A DNA stretch of 64,000 nucleotides from Acinetobacter lwoffii (GTDB taxonomy: Bacteria > Pseudomonadota > Gammaproteobacteria > Pseudomonadales > Moraxellaceae): positions 2,108,001 to 2,172,000 of the forward strand of contig NZ_CP072549.1 of assembly GCF_019343495.1 (NCBI RefSeq), given 5' to 3'. The notes under the pieces were generated by a model. That model was not told the DNA's origin. It ran no database searches and worked only from the letters and a program-made list of their open reading frames with translations. Shown here in pieces: positions 37,986 through 47,947 of the stretch (the stretch's first letter is position 1; every line of letters starts with the position of its first letter). Both the position numbers and the translations under genes were made by a program.

Positions 37986-38019
37986 TCAAAAATAAATGCT
38001 CTACGGAGCATTTATTTTT
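37986..38019. terminator. Bidirectional terminator after the HIT gene
   Basis: AAAATAAATGCTC-TACG-GAGCATTTATTTT is a perfect stem with A and T tails on both sides. Confidence 0.9.
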
Positions 38020-38135
38020 ATGAGAACAAGATTCTATTTCAGTAGATTCACATCTACGTTTTTATCCCACTTTTCACATTCCCACCCTGCTGATTCCGCT
38101 ATACTAGCTGCTGCTTATTCGGTTGCTAGGTGTTC

Positions 38136-39164
38136 ATGTTTGTATTTTCAGATGCCCTGTTGGAATGGTTCGATGTGCATGGTCGTCATGATTTGCCCTG
38201 GCAGGTGACAGATGATCCCTATAAAGTCTGGGTTTCTGAAATCATGTTGCAGCAAACCCAGGTCAAAACTGTACTGCAATATTTTGAACGATTTATCCAG
38301 CGTTTTCCGACTGTTCAGGACTTAGGTCAAGCCTCATGGGATGAGGTTGCACCTTACTGGGCAGGTCTCGGCTATTATGCCCGCGCCCGCAATCTGCATA
38401 AAGCTGCCGGCATCGTGACGGCACAGCAGCAGTTCCCTCAAACCCTGGAAGAATGGATGGCCTTGCCCGGCATTGGCCGTTCTACCGCGGGCGCGCTGAT
38501 GTCACTCGGTTTACGTCAATATGGTGTAATCATGGATGGTAATGTTAAACGGGTATTGTCACGTTTCTTTGCCATTGAAGATGATCTGTCCAAACCGGTG
38601 CATGAGCGTGCCCTCTGGCAACTGGCGGAACAGCTCTGTCCTATCGAACGCAATCATGACTATACCCAGGCGATTATGGATTTGGGCGCAACCGTATGTA
38701 CCCCGAAAAAGCCTTTATGTCTGTATTGTCCAATGCAGCAGCATTGCAAGGCACATCAGCAAGGACTGGAAAATGAATTGCCTTTCAAGAAGGCCAAAAA
38801 ACCGGTTCCGGTACGCTCTGCTCAGGTCTTGCTGATCCAGTCAGGTAAAGACTGGCTCTGGCAGCAACGTCCCAATAGTGGTCTTTGGGGCGGTCTCTGG
38901 TGTCTGCCTATTATTGAAAATGCATATGAATTTGAACAGCAATGCCAGCAACTTGGCCTGAAAAATATCGTCAAAAAAATCCAGATTAGCCACAGCTTTA
39001 CCCATTTTACCTGGCACCTTGACGCGATTGTTTTTACAGTAGATCAGGATCAGCCGGAACATCTGGCGATTGAACTGCAAGGCTGCTGGATGAGTCCGCA
39101 AACAGCAACCGATGCCGGTATTCCGACTGCCATGAAAAAATTGATCACTAGTGTCCATCTGTGA
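38136..39164 (+). CDS. mutY: A/G-specific adenine DNA glycosylase MutY
   Basis: Base-excision repair glycosylase that removes adenine opposite 8-oxoguanine, 342 aa. It has the HhH-GPD domain with LPGIGRSTAGALMSL near residue 112 and the catalytic aspartate in NVKRVLSRFFAIEDD. The [4Fe-4S] cysteines are in CTPKKPLCLYCPMQQHC (CX6CX2CX5C) near residues 190-206. A C-terminal NUDIX-like domain recognises 8-oxoG (WGGLWCLPI). I start at ATG 38136 with AGG just upstream; GTG 38130 is in frame but less well placed. Confidence 0.95.
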   Translation: MFVFSDALLEWFDVHGRHDLPWQVTDDPYKVWVSEIMLQQTQVKTVLQYFERFIQRFPTVQDLGQASWDEVAPYWAGLGYYARARNLHKAAGIVTAQQQFPQTLEEWMALPGIGRSTAGALMSLGLRQYGVIMDGNVKRVLSRFFAIEDDLSKPVHERALWQLAEQLCPIERNHDYTQAIMDLGATVCTPKKPLCLYCPMQQHCKAHQQGLENELPFKKAKKPVPVRSAQVLLIQSGKDWLWQQRPNSGLWGGLWCLPIIENAYEFEQQCQQLGLKNIVKKIQISHSFTHFTWHLDAIVFTVDQDQPEHLAIELQGCWMSPQTATDAGIPTAMKKLITSVHL

Positions 39165-39224
39165 CATAGTCTAGACAAAGCAGAATATCGATCAGCTCGA
39201 CAAGAGCATTGCCAATATTTAAGG

Positions 39225-39776
39225 ATGAATAAAGTGCGCCAATACCTTGCTTTGACATGGATTGCTTTCATCACTGTGCTGCTGGCTGCCTGTAGCAGTA
39301 CACCAAAAAAATCCCCTGCTGTACAGCTCAACCCTATCCTCGTGCAAAAACTGAAAAGTATGCGAGTACCGTCCTCTCTGCCAATCCCGGTGGCACGCAT
39401 ACAAGCACGTGAGTTAACAGATACCTGGGGTGCTTCGCGCAGTCGCGGACGCCTACATGAAGGTATTGATATCATGGCTCCACGTGGAACCAAAGTCTTT
39501 AGCGCGACTGAGGGTCTGATTGCAGATTTACGTAACAACAATTTGGGTGGTAAAGTAGTCTGGATTCTGGGACCAGGCGGCTCCTGGCACTATTATGCGC
39601 ATCTGGATGGCCATAAACGCGGCTTAAAAGTCGGTGACTATGTCAAAAAAGGCCAGCTGATTGGTTATGTCGGTAACAGCGGCAATGCCCGGCATACTGC
39701 ACCACATTTACATTATGGAATTTATTTACAGGGCAAGGGCCGCGGTGTGGTCAACCCTTATCCCTATTTACGTTAA
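39225..39776 (+). CDS. M23 family metallopeptidase lipoprotein
   Basis: Envelope lipoprotein of 183 aa with a LytM/M23 zinc endopeptidase domain. The lipobox LLAACSS puts the acylated cysteine near residue 23. Zinc ligands are in RLHEGIDI (HxxxD) and in the HxH of APHLHYGIY; the intervening WHYYAHLDG also fits. It probably cuts peptidoglycan cross-links or activates amidases. It lies 15 bp before the next small gene and may be in one operon with it and tag. Confidence 0.9.
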   Translation: MNKVRQYLALTWIAFITVLLAACSSTPKKSPAVQLNPILVQKLKSMRVPSSLPIPVARIQARELTDTWGASRSRGRLHEGIDIMAPRGTKVFSATEGLIADLRNNNLGGKVVWILGPGGSWHYYAHLDGHKRGLKVGDYVKKGQLIGYVGNSGNARHTAPHLHYGIYLQGKGRGVVNPYPYLR

Positions 39777-39791
39777 TTTTAGGATATTTAC

Positions 39792-40037
39792 ATGTCAGAA
39801 GCGTTGATCAATCGTCTGGTGGAATTTGCTGAATCAGGCAATCAACAAAAAATTGTATTGAATGGTCAAACTTACCAGGGCTGGGTGATGGAAATTACCG
39901 AGGATGCGCTTCTGATCAGTACCGGTTATGCTGACAAGGCCGGTAAAGATATGTGGATTCAATTTAGCGATCTGGATCAGGCTGAACTGTCGTATTGGGA
40001 CAATCAGCAGGATCAATGGACTGTGTTTAAATTATAA
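39792..40037 (+). CDS. Small hypothetical protein
   Basis: 81-aa acidic protein of unknown function, rich in beta-prone segments (KIVLNGQTYQGWVMEITEDALLIS). No signal peptide or membrane helix. It lies between the M23 lipoprotein and tag, all three in the same direction with gaps of 15 and 24 bp. I do not recognise a family. Confidence 0.7.
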   Translation: MSEALINRLVEFAESGNQQKIVLNGQTYQGWVMEITEDALLISTGYADKAGKDMWIQFSDLDQAELSYWDNQQDQWTVFKL

Positions 40038-40061
40038 AAGCATCAAAACAAGGAGCATCAC

Positions 40062-40643
40062 ATGACTGTGCAACGCTGTGGCTGGTGCTCCGGTGATCCG
40101 CTGTATATCGCCTACCATGACCAGGAATGGGGACAGGCTCTGCTGGATGAAAATCGCCTGTTTGAAATGCTGTGTCTGGAAGGACAGCAGGCCGGTCTGG
40201 CCTGGATTACCGTTCTCAGAAAACGTGAAGCTTATCGTGAACATTTTTTTCAATATTCGATTGAGTCTATTTCTTCATTTACAGATCAACAACTCCAAAT
40301 AAAACTTGAAGATGCTAGCCTGATACGGCATCGCGGCAAACTCAATGCCATTCGGGAGAATGCCCAAGCTTGGCTGAAACTGCAACAGCAAGGGATTAAT
40401 CTGGTGGATTGGCTCTGGTCTTTTGCCCAGCAACCGCGACTGAATAATGATGTTGTGGATTATCGGCAAGCACCCGCTCAAACCATTGAGAGCCAGAAGA
40501 TGTCTAAAGCACTCAAACAGGCTGGTTTTAAATTTGTCGGACCCACCATTTGCTATGCCTTTATGCAGGCCGTTGGTATGGTCGATGACCATGAAAATCA
40601 TTGTGACTTTAAAACAATATCCTCGCATTTAAATAAGAGCTGA
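40062..40643 (+). CDS. tag: DNA-3-methyladenine glycosylase I (Tag)
   Basis: DNA repair glycosylase, 193 aa, that removes 3-methyladenine. The N-terminal [20 protein letters not shown] has the zinc-binding Cys and His and the conserved YHDxEWG. ARCHETYPAL core blocks include [22 protein letters not shown] and the C-terminal [24 protein letters not shown], with the remaining zinc ligands. Full length. It is followed by an alcohol dehydrogenase after 4 bp, probably in one transcript. Confidence 0.94.
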   Translation: MTVQRCGWCSGDPLYIAYHDQEWGQALLDENRLFEMLCLEGQQAGLAWITVLRKREAYREHFFQYSIESISSFTDQQLQIKLEDASLIRHRGKLNAIRENAQAWLKLQQQGINLVDWLWSFAQQPRLNNDVVDYRQAPAQTIESQKMSKALKQAGFKFVGPTICYAFMQAVGMVDDHENHCDFKTISSHLNKS

Positions 40644-40647
40644 AATC

Positions 40648-41676
40648 ATGTCGAATAATATTATTCAAGCTTATGCTGCCATGTCCGCAGGTGCGGAACT
40701 GGAACCTTATCAATTCGATGCCGGAGAACTGCAGCCGCATCAGGTCGAAGTCAAAGTGGAATACTGCGGTCTCTGTCATTCTGATATTTCAGTCATTAAC
40801 AATGACTGGGGTTCTTCAGTGTATCCGGTCGTAGCAGGACATGAGATTATCGGCACCATTACCCATCTGGGTGCAGAAGCCAAAGGCCTGAAAGTTGGGC
40901 AACGGGTTGGCATCGGCTGGACAGCGGAAAGCTGCCAATATTGCGATCCCTGCATTTCAGGTCAGCAGGTGCTGTGTACTGGCGGTCAGGTGGCTACCAT
41001 TATCGGACATGCCGGTGGTTTTGCCGACAAAGTGCGTGCCGGATGGCAATGGGTCATTCCCCTACCTGAAGATCTTGATCCTGAAAGTGCTGGTCCCCTG
41101 CTCTGTGGCGGAATTACCGTATTCGATCCGATTCTCAAACATCAGATTCAGGCCATTCATCATGTTGGTGTAATCGGAATTGGTGGTTTAGGTCATATCG
41201 CAATTAAATTGCTCAAAGCTTGGGGCTGCGAGATTACCGCTTTCACTTCAAATCTGGATAAAACCGATGAGCTGAAAGCCATGGGCGCTGACCATGTAGT
41301 GAACAGTCGTGATGTCGCTGCATTAAAAGCCCAGCGTGGCAAGTTTGATTTATTACTGAGTACCGTCAATGTCACCTTGAACTGGCAGGCTTATCTGGCA
41401 ACTTTGGCACCGAACGGTACTGTGCATATGTTGGGCTTACCACTTGAGCCGATGCAGATTCCGGCAGGCATGCTGATTGGCGGAGCTAAATCAGTCACCG
41501 GTTCACCGACGGGTTCGCCGGCTGCCCTGCGCCAGCTGCTGAAATTTGCTGCACGTAAAAATATTTCGCCACAAATTGAAGTCTTCCCGATGTCACAACT
41601 GAATCAGGCCATTGAACATCTGCATTCTGGTGAAGCCCGTTACCGGATTGTACTTAAAGCAGATTTTACAGCTTAA
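40648..41676 (+). CDS. Zinc-dependent NAD(P) alcohol dehydrogenase
   Basis: Medium-chain dehydrogenase/reductase, 342 aa, of the YahK/cinnamyl alcohol dehydrogenase-like branch. Catalytic zinc ligands are in YCGLCHSD and GHEIIG. The structural zinc cysteines are in [15 protein letters not shown] (CX2CX2CX7C). The nucleotide-binding motif is [12 protein letters not shown] near residue 176. It interconverts aldehydes and primary alcohols, with the natural substrate unknown. It ends at a terminator facing the START-domain gene. Confidence 0.9.
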   Translation: MSNNIIQAYAAMSAGAELEPYQFDAGELQPHQVEVKVEYCGLCHSDISVINNDWGSSVYPVVAGHEIIGTITHLGAEAKGLKVGQRVGIGWTAESCQYCDPCISGQQVLCTGGQVATIIGHAGGFADKVRAGWQWVIPLPEDLDPESAGPLLCGGITVFDPILKHQIQAIHHVGVIGIGGLGHIAIKLLKAWGCEITAFTSNLDKTDELKAMGADHVVNSRDVAALKAQRGKFDLLLSTVNVTLNWQAYLATLAPNGTVHMLGLPLEPMQIPAGMLIGGAKSVTGSPTGSPAALRQLLKFAARKNISPQIEVFPMSQLNQAIEHLHSGEARYRIVLKADFTA

Positions 41677-41699
41677 ATTTAGTTTGTTTTCATCTATTA

Positions 41700-41727
41700 G
41701 AAAGACCCAGCGATGGGGTCTTTTTTA
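41700..41727 (+). terminator. Intrinsic terminator after the alcohol dehydrogenase
   Basis: AAAGACCC-AGCGAT-GGGGTCTTT followed by TTTA, between two converging genes. Confidence 0.85.
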
Positions 41728-42369
41728 TTGTAGGGCTTCAGGCAAGATCGCAATAGGTGAAGGCTTGGCCAGCTCGGTCTTCATCTTTTGCAGCATCTGA
41801 TAGGGTTGTTGTTGCACAAACATATTTACGAAGGTCAAAGGAATGGAACCTTCCGGATTGGCATAACCATAGGTAGAGACCTTAACCTTGTTATTGGCCA
41901 GTTTCTGAAAAGTCCAGTCGCCCTGATAATCGGTTAAACGCACATAATCTGGGTTTAAAGGATAGGTACTTTGGATGGCTTTATTCTTGATGGTGATTTG
42001 GCCATTGGCTTCCTTGATCATCTTGCCCTGTACAATCAGGTCACGGTCTTTTAAGGGAAATGGAAAATCCAGCACCATATACAGGGTAAAGTCACCTTTT
42101 TTATCATCGCGGGAGAGAATCTTGATGCTACCCATATAGGGAACCCACTGTACGGCATGCTCGACATTTAGAATCAGGGACACGGCATTTTCAATGGGCG
42201 CGGTATAGGTGGTTTCAGCTTTATACAGAAAGACCGGGTTTTGCTCATTCTGGTAGGTCCAGACCTTGATATTGTTTTTATGAATACTGAGTTTAGGCGT
42301 CCCGACAGGCTTGGCCTGCGCAATGGCACCAAGCGCCACTGCACAGAGCAGGAAAATCATTTTTTGCAT
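41725..42369 (-). CDS. Secreted START-domain-like protein
   Basis: 214-aa protein with signal peptide KMIFLLCAVALGAIAQA. The body has the START/Bet v 1-like pattern (AETTYTAPIENAVSLILNVEHAVQWVPYMG, then DRDLIVQGKMIKE, ending in VQQQPYQMLQKMKTELAK). Such proteins bind lipids or other hydrophobic ligands in a deep cavity. The ligand is unknown. It lies 56 bp downstream of dapB in the same direction. Confidence 0.82.
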   Translation of the reverse strand: MQKMIFLLCAVALGAIAQAKPVGTPKLSIHKNNIKVWTYQNEQNPVFLYKAETTYTAPIENAVSLILNVEHAVQWVPYMGSIKILSRDDKKGDFTLYMVLDFPFPLKDRDLIVQGKMIKEANGQITIKNKAIQSTYPLNPDYVRLTDYQGDWTFQKLANNKVKVSTYGYANPEGSIPLTFVNMFVQQQPYQMLQKMKTELAKPSPIAILPEALQ

Positions 42370-42425
42370 TTTTTATTCGTCTTGTTTTAGTTTTAGATTT
42401 TTTTATAAATGATTTTAACTCGGTT

Positions 42426-43597
<1,172 letters not shown>

Positions 43598-43795
43598 CTA
43601 TACAATTTTGAAAATTTTTCCACTTAAGGTACTTTGAAAGCACATTTCAAAACTGGGACGAATATCTTCACCATCTACAGTGATATGTTTTATATTGGAA
43701 TGAGATTGTGTTTTAGAAAAATGATGATCGACTGTTGCTTGAATAGCGTGTTGAGCCCCAAACTGATCCTTCACACTGATACTTTGTTTAAGCAT
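43598..43795 (-). CDS. Small hypothetical protein
   Basis: 65-aa polar protein, function unknown (MLKQSISVKDQFGAQHAIQ at the start). AAAGG lies 7 nt upstream of ATG 43795, which supports translation. It follows the 75-aa gene in the same direction (70-bp gap); the two may be one transcript. No membrane helix or signal peptide. Confidence 0.5.
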   Translation of the reverse strand: MLKQSISVKDQFGAQHAIQATVDHHFSKTQSHSNIKHITVDGEDIRPSFEMCFQSTLSGKIFKIV

Positions 43796-43865
43796 ATCTA
43801 TACCTTTAATAATTAGTTAAAGTGGCAAAATATCCACTAAAAATTGATGTTTCTTAATTTTATCT

Positions 43866-44093
43866 TTAAATAACTTTATGATTTAACTTAAATAATTGAT
43901 TTAGAGAAGTATAGAATGTACGGCCATCTAAGTTTAAATCTACCTCAACTCCAGATGAAAGAAGAACTCTTTTACCCACTTCAATTCTTTTTAAACCCTG
44001 ACGTGTATTTTGCATTTTATTGAGAGGAATTAACGAAACAATAATTTCAGTACCATTTTTAGATTTTGCAATTAAATCATTTATTTTTAACAA
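43866..44093 (-). CDS. Small hypothetical protein
   Basis: 75-aa protein, start TTG 44093 with AGGA upstream (spacing about 6). The middle VGKRVLLSSGVEVDLNLDGRT looks like a small beta-rich fold. No family recognised. It lies between the cold-shock gene's terminator and the 65-aa gene, all on the minus strand. Confidence 0.5.
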   Translation of the reverse strand: MLKINDLIAKSKNGTEIIVSLIPLNKMQNTRQGLKRIEVGKRVLLSSGVEVDLNLDGRTFYTSLNQLFKLNHKVI

Positions 44094-44158
44094 CTTGAAT
44101 CCTGTTTTTCTAAAGATTTTTCCAATTTGGAAAATAACTTAAAATTAAATTTGAACGA

Positions 44159-44187
44159 TAAAAAAGCACTTATTAAGTGCTTTTTTA
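44159..44187. terminator. Bidirectional terminator after the cold-shock gene
   Basis: AAAAAAGCACTTATTAAGTGCTTTTTT is a perfect symmetrical stem with A/T tails, about 15 bp past the cold-shock stop codon. Confidence 0.9.
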
Positions 44188-44201
44188 CTGTTTATTCTTG
44201 C

Positions 44202-44417
44202 TTAGATAGCAACAATATTTACAGCATTCGGTCCTTTTTGACCTTGAGCTACACTGAATTCAACCAGTTGGCCTTCCATTAAGGTTTTAAAACCTGAACT
44301 GGCGATTTCGCTGAAATGAGCAAAAACATCTGGACCTGATTCTTGTTGAATAAAACCAAAACCTTTAGTTTCGTTGAACCACTTTACAGTACCTTTAACA
44401 ACATTTGAGTTTGACAT
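44202..44417 (-). CDS. Cold-shock protein (CspA family)
   Basis: 71-aa OB-fold nucleic-acid-binding protein. RNP1 appears as KGFGFI and RNP2 as VFAHF, with KWFNETKG before them. Such proteins melt RNA secondary structure as chaperones. An unusually long gene-free stretch (about 0.5 kb) lies upstream, compatible with the long structured 5' leader of csp genes. The exact csp paralogue cannot be assigned. Confidence 0.94.
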   Translation of the reverse strand: MSNSNVVKGTVKWFNETKGFGFIQQESGPDVFAHFSEIASSGFKTLMEGQLVEFSVAQGQKGPNAVNIVAI

Positions 44418-44884
44418 AATATATCCTACTAATTTTTTAATAATTTTTAGTCAATTTATTGACTGAATATAACTTTGAAATAATAAAGAATGAGACTTAA
44501 AATCTGAAAAAAACGAAGGATTATGACTAAAACTGCGATACTTAAAGAAGATTTACCGAAACAAGACTTTTTTCTAGTTAAGTTAACTATACACGAAAAA
44601 TTTAATTAATCAAGTTTTCTTATATATATATTTATTTTATTTATTAAAAATGAAACTTTAAAAATTTATAGTGATTTCAATAAGATTAAGCTTTAATTGT
44701 CATGATAACAAAATAAGAGTAATCTGCTGTACTGGTAAATTTGATAAGTAATGAATGCGATTATATAGCTCTGTAATAACAATATTGGCCTTTTTAATTT
44801 CGGGAATGATGCTTTTTTCTCACTTACAAAATATCTATCACCCTCCAAATTTGGACTCATACTTTCTATTTAGATAATGAAATA

Positions 44885-44924
44885 TAAAAACAGAAACCGC
44901 TTTTTAGGCGGTTTCTGTTTTTAA
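44885..44924. terminator. Strong bidirectional hairpin terminator
   Basis: AAAACAGAAACCGC pairs with GCGGTTTCTGTTTT around a TTTTTAG-type loop, with A and T runs on the two sides. No gene end lies directly beside it; it may insulate the cold-shock gene from dnaJ. Confidence 0.85.
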
Positions 44925-44984
44925 GCTATACCTATCAACTAATAAATAGCATCTTCTAATCTAGAGTATCTTATCTACATAATA

Positions 44985-45015
44985 AAAAAGGACGCCGCAG
45001 CGTCCTTTTTTATTT
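44985..45015. terminator. Terminator of dnaJ
   Basis: AAAAAAGGACGC-CGCA-GCGTCCTTTTTT, about 10 bp after the dnaJ stop codon on the minus strand. Confidence 0.92.
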
Positions 45016-45023
45016 TCATTCGA

Positions 45024-46142
45024 TCAATCAAACAGACGATCAAAGAATGATTTTTTCTTTGGTGATGATTTGCTGTCTTCACCATCCATGGTTTCTTGCA
45101 GTTCTTTCAACAATTCACGTTGACGTGCAGTTAAATTCACTGGAGTTTCCACCACAATACGGCAAAGCAAGTCACCTTGCATGCTGGTACGTACCGGTTT
45201 AACACCCTTACCACGTAAGCGGAACAGTTTACCTGTTTGCGTACCTTCCGGAATTTTCAGGCTAACACGGCCATCCAGCGTGGGAATCTGAACTTCCTTA
45301 CCTAGGGCTGCATCAGCAATTGATACCGGCACATCCATATACAGGTCAGCGCCATCACGCTGGAAGATTTCATGCTCGCGCACCACCACTTCTACGTACA
45401 AGTCACCTGACTGACCGTCACGGATCGCTTCACCCTTACCAGTCAAGCGTACGCGGTCGCCATTGTCCACACCCGCAGGAATAGTGACTTCCAATGTTTG
45501 CTGACGATCCGACACACCCGAACCATGACATTTATTACATGGATTCTTGATGATCTTGCCCTGACCGCGACAGGTACTACAAGTTTGCTGTACCGAGAAG
45601 AAACCTTGCTGCATACGCACTTGACCGGCACCATGACAGGTACGGCAGGTTTCTACATCGTTTGGATTTTGTGAACCCTTACCATCACAGGCGTCACACG
45701 GTGCCGGTGCAGTAAAAGTAATGGTTTTCTTGACGCCTTTGACCGCTTCTTCCAGGGTCAGTTCCATGACATAGCGTAAGTCGGAACCACGGCGTGCACG
45801 TTGCTGGCCACGACCACCGCCGCCACCAAAAGCACCACCGAAAATATCACCGAACTGGCTGAAAATGTCTTCTGCGCTGAAACCACCGCCGAAGCCGCCA
45901 CCGCCGCCCATACCACCTTCAAAGGCCTGATGGCCCATACGGTCGTACATGCTGCGCTTTTCACCATCAGAGAGCACTTCATAGGCTTCTGCTGCTTCTT
46001 TGAATTTCTCTTCAGCTTCAGCATTGTCCGGGTTACGGTCTGGATGATATTTCATCGCCAACTTACGGTAGGCTTTTTTGATTTCATCATCACTAGCGGT
46101 TTTAGCGACGCCCAAAACCTCATAATAATCACGTTTAGCCAT
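45024..46142 (-). CDS. dnaJ: Hsp40 co-chaperone DnaJ
   Basis: 372-aa type I DnaJ, which stimulates DnaK ATPase and delivers clients. The J domain spans residues 5-70 with the HPD in [10 protein letters not shown] Gly/Phe-rich linker follows at about 75-118 ([14 protein letters not shown]). Four zinc motifs follow: [32 protein letters not shown]. The C-terminal substrate domains follow. Full length. dnaK is not adjacent. A TnpB element begins about 90 bp upstream of the start codon and may lie near the promoter. Confidence 0.97.
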   Translation of the reverse strand: MAKRDYYEVLGVAKTASDDEIKKAYRKLAMKYHPDRNPDNAEAEEKFKEAAEAYEVLSDGEKRSMYDRMGHQAFEGGMGGGGGFGGGFSAEDIFSQFGDIFGGAFGGGGGRGQQRARRGSDLRYVMELTLEEAVKGVKKTITFTAPAPCDACDGKGSQNPNDVETCRTCHGAGQVRMQQGFFSVQQTCSTCRGQGKIIKNPCNKCHGSGVSDRQQTLEVTIPAGVDNGDRVRLTGKGEAIRDGQSGDLYVEVVVREHEIFQRDGADLYMDVPVSIADAALGKEVQIPTLDGRVSLKIPEGTQTGKLFRLRGKGVKPVRTSMQGDLLCRIVVETPVNLTARQRELLKELQETMDGEDSKSSPKKKSFFDRLFD

Positions 46143-46229
46143 GTCTGGCGATGCTCCTCACGGAATTTGTTTAATATTCAACTGAGGTCTGAAATTGGGG
46201 TCAAACCGAGTTTTACAAGGGGAAATATG

Positions 46230-47433
46230 AAAAAATTATCAAATGGAGCGTAAAACGCTGTCCTTCAGAGCAGAGATATAAGCGACACGACATGAAATGT
46301 CGTTGGGTTTTTTTAAATCAACAACTTTAATTTATTATGAGCTAATATAAGCCCATGAAAACACTTAAATTACGCATAAAAGACAAACATTGCAAGGTGC
46401 TAGGTCAATTAGCATCTGAGGTAAACTTTGTCTGGAATTATGTGAATGATTTAGGGTTTAAACATTTAAAAAGAAAAGGTGAATTTCTATCGGCTTACGA
46501 TGTAGCGAAATACACAAAAGGTGCATCTAAAGAATGCAGCCTACATAGTCAAACCATTCAGGCTGTGACAGAAGAATTAGTAACAAGACGCAAGCAATTC
46601 AAAAAAGCAAAGCTAAAATGGCGTGTAAGTAACAAGAAATCAGCAAGGCGCTCTCTTGGTTGGATACCCTTTAAAAAGGTTGCCGTTAAATATTCCGATG
46701 GCTTAATTCAATATGGAAAAAACAAGTTTGGCATGTGGGATAGCTATGGCCTAAGCAAATACACTGTAAGAACAGGTGCGTTTGTTGAGGATAGTCGTGG
46801 GCATTGGTATGTATGCCTTGTTGTAGATTTACCAAAGCAAGAGAAGCCTAAAGCGACTAAAGCAATTGGTATTGATCTAGGCTTAAAGGATATTGCTACC
46901 TGTTCTGATGGTACGGTCATTTCAAATCCCAAGTTCTACCGTAAATATGAGCAGAAATTGGGTATTGCTCAAAGAGCAAGAAATAAGAAGCGTGTTCGTG
47001 CATTACATGCCAAGATTGCAAACCGTCGTAAAGACCGTTTGCACAAAGCAAGCACTATGCTTGTTCGAAATAATGCACTGATTGTTGTAGGTAGCTTAAG
47101 CGCTAAAAAGCTTGTAAAAACTAAAATGGCAAAATCGGTTTTAGATACAGGGTTTTCAAAACTCAAAACAATGCTCAAGTATAAATGCGAGAACGCAAGT
47201 GTATTGTTTGAAGAAGTCAATGAAGCCTATACCACCCAGATCTGCTCGTGCTGTAAGCGAATATCAAGCAGTAGTCCAAAAGGTAGGGTTGATCTTGGAA
47301 TAAGAGAATGGACATGCCAGAACTGCGGTACAGTCTGGCAGCGGGATTTGAATTCCGCCCTGAACATACTTGCGCTTGGGCATAAGCGTCTCGCAGGAGG
47401 AATCCTCTTGCTTTAGCTGGGGGAGGATGTCAA
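46230..47433 (+). mobile_element. Solitary-tnpB IS200/IS605-type element (IS1341-like), copy 1
   Basis: One tnpB gene and no tnpA. The left side holds small hairpins (AGCGT-AAA-ACGCT near 46247 and ACGACAT-GAA-ATGTCGT at 46287-46303). The right end is GGGGGAGGATGTCAA, ending at 47433, like the other elements in this window that end in GTATGTCAA. It sits between dnaJ and a membrane-protein gene. The left boundary is approximate. No target-site duplication is expected for this family. Confidence 0.75.
46355..47416 (+). CDS. tnpB: TnpB RNA-guided nuclease homologue with altered RuvC-II motif
   Basis: 353-aa TnpB of an IS605-type element. The helical N-terminal part runs to about residue 165. 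RuvC-I aspartate is in AIGIDLGLKD near 175. The zinc finger pairs are CSCC and CQNC near 305-330, and the RuvC-III aspartate is in QRDLNSALNI. The motif that normally reads VVEDL, with the catalytic glutamate, reads IVVGSL here (about residue 235). Glutamates nearby in FEEVNEAYTTQ could substitute. The protein may be a reduced or rearranged nuclease. The gene's 3' end overlaps the expected guide-RNA region. Confidence 0.88.
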   Translation: MKTLKLRIKDKHCKVLGQLASEVNFVWNYVNDLGFKHLKRKGEFLSAYDVAKYTKGASKECSLHSQTIQAVTEELVTRRKQFKKAKLKWRVSNKKSARRSLGWIPFKKVAVKYSDGLIQYGKNKFGMWDSYGLSKYTVRTGAFVEDSRGHWYVCLVVDLPKQEKPKATKAIGIDLGLKDIATCSDGTVISNPKFYRKYEQKLGIAQRARNKKRVRALHAKIANRRKDRLHKASTMLVRNNALIVVGSLSAKKLVKTKMAKSVLDTGFSKLKTMLKYKCENASVLFEEVNEAYTTQICSCCKRISSSSPKGRVDLGIREWTCQNCGTVWQRDLNSALNILALGHKRLAGGILLL

Positions 47434-47438
47434 ACGCT

Positions 47439-47816
47439 TTAGAACACAGCTTTATTTTGAGAGAATTTATAAATACCTTTAAACCAGGCATTGATCAGGA
47501 AAATAAAGGCAATAAAGCTGAAAATCACCCCGGTCACCACACAGGCTTTGACCCATAACTGGCTGTCCCAGGCAAAGAAAAACAGGGGAATAAACCACAG
47601 TGCAGCAAAGATCGCCAAAATGGTATAAATCACGATATTACGCATGATCCATAGTGCCTGTGCTTGTAACCAGACTTCAGCATAATCAACCTGGGTAACT
47701 TTACGGGCCAACCAGTAAGCAAAAAGTCCACTAAATAGCGTAAATAAGGCCAAAAACATGAAGACATAAGCCATCGCTACGGAACGTCGCATCTTGGTTA
47801 ATGTAGTTTGAGTCAT
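47439..47816 (-). CDS. Small integral membrane protein
   Basis: 125-aa protein with three predicted helices (about 12-35, 57-78, 88-110) and a short basic N-terminus. Function unknown. The stop codon lies 6 bp past the right end of the TnpB element, so the insertion is just downstream and may have changed the very end. It has a 131-bp gap to the RND operon. Confidence 0.72.
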   Translation of the reverse strand: MTQTTLTKMRRSVAMAYVFMFLALFTLFSGLFAYWLARKVTQVDYAEVWLQAQALWIMRNIVIYTILAIFAALWFIPLFFFAWDSQLWVKACVVTGVIFSFIAFIFLINAWFKGIYKFSQNKAVF

Positions 47817-47947
47817 GTTTGGTTTAACCTCATTACCGGATTGGCAGTTCGGCCAATGCAGTAGTTACTTATTTTTTTAAATTATAAAAATCTCAGCTGC
47901 TACTATATTGAAAATTTCAATATTTCGCACCTGAAATTATGACAATT

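Larger units (their letters stand above)
44418..45023. promoter_or_regulatory. Long gene-free region upstream of the cold-shock gene
   Basis: About 600 bp, AT-rich. It holds the cold-shock promoter and probably a long leader, plus two bidirectional terminators (44885-44924 and 44985-45015). I see no open reading frame with support. Confidence 0.6.
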
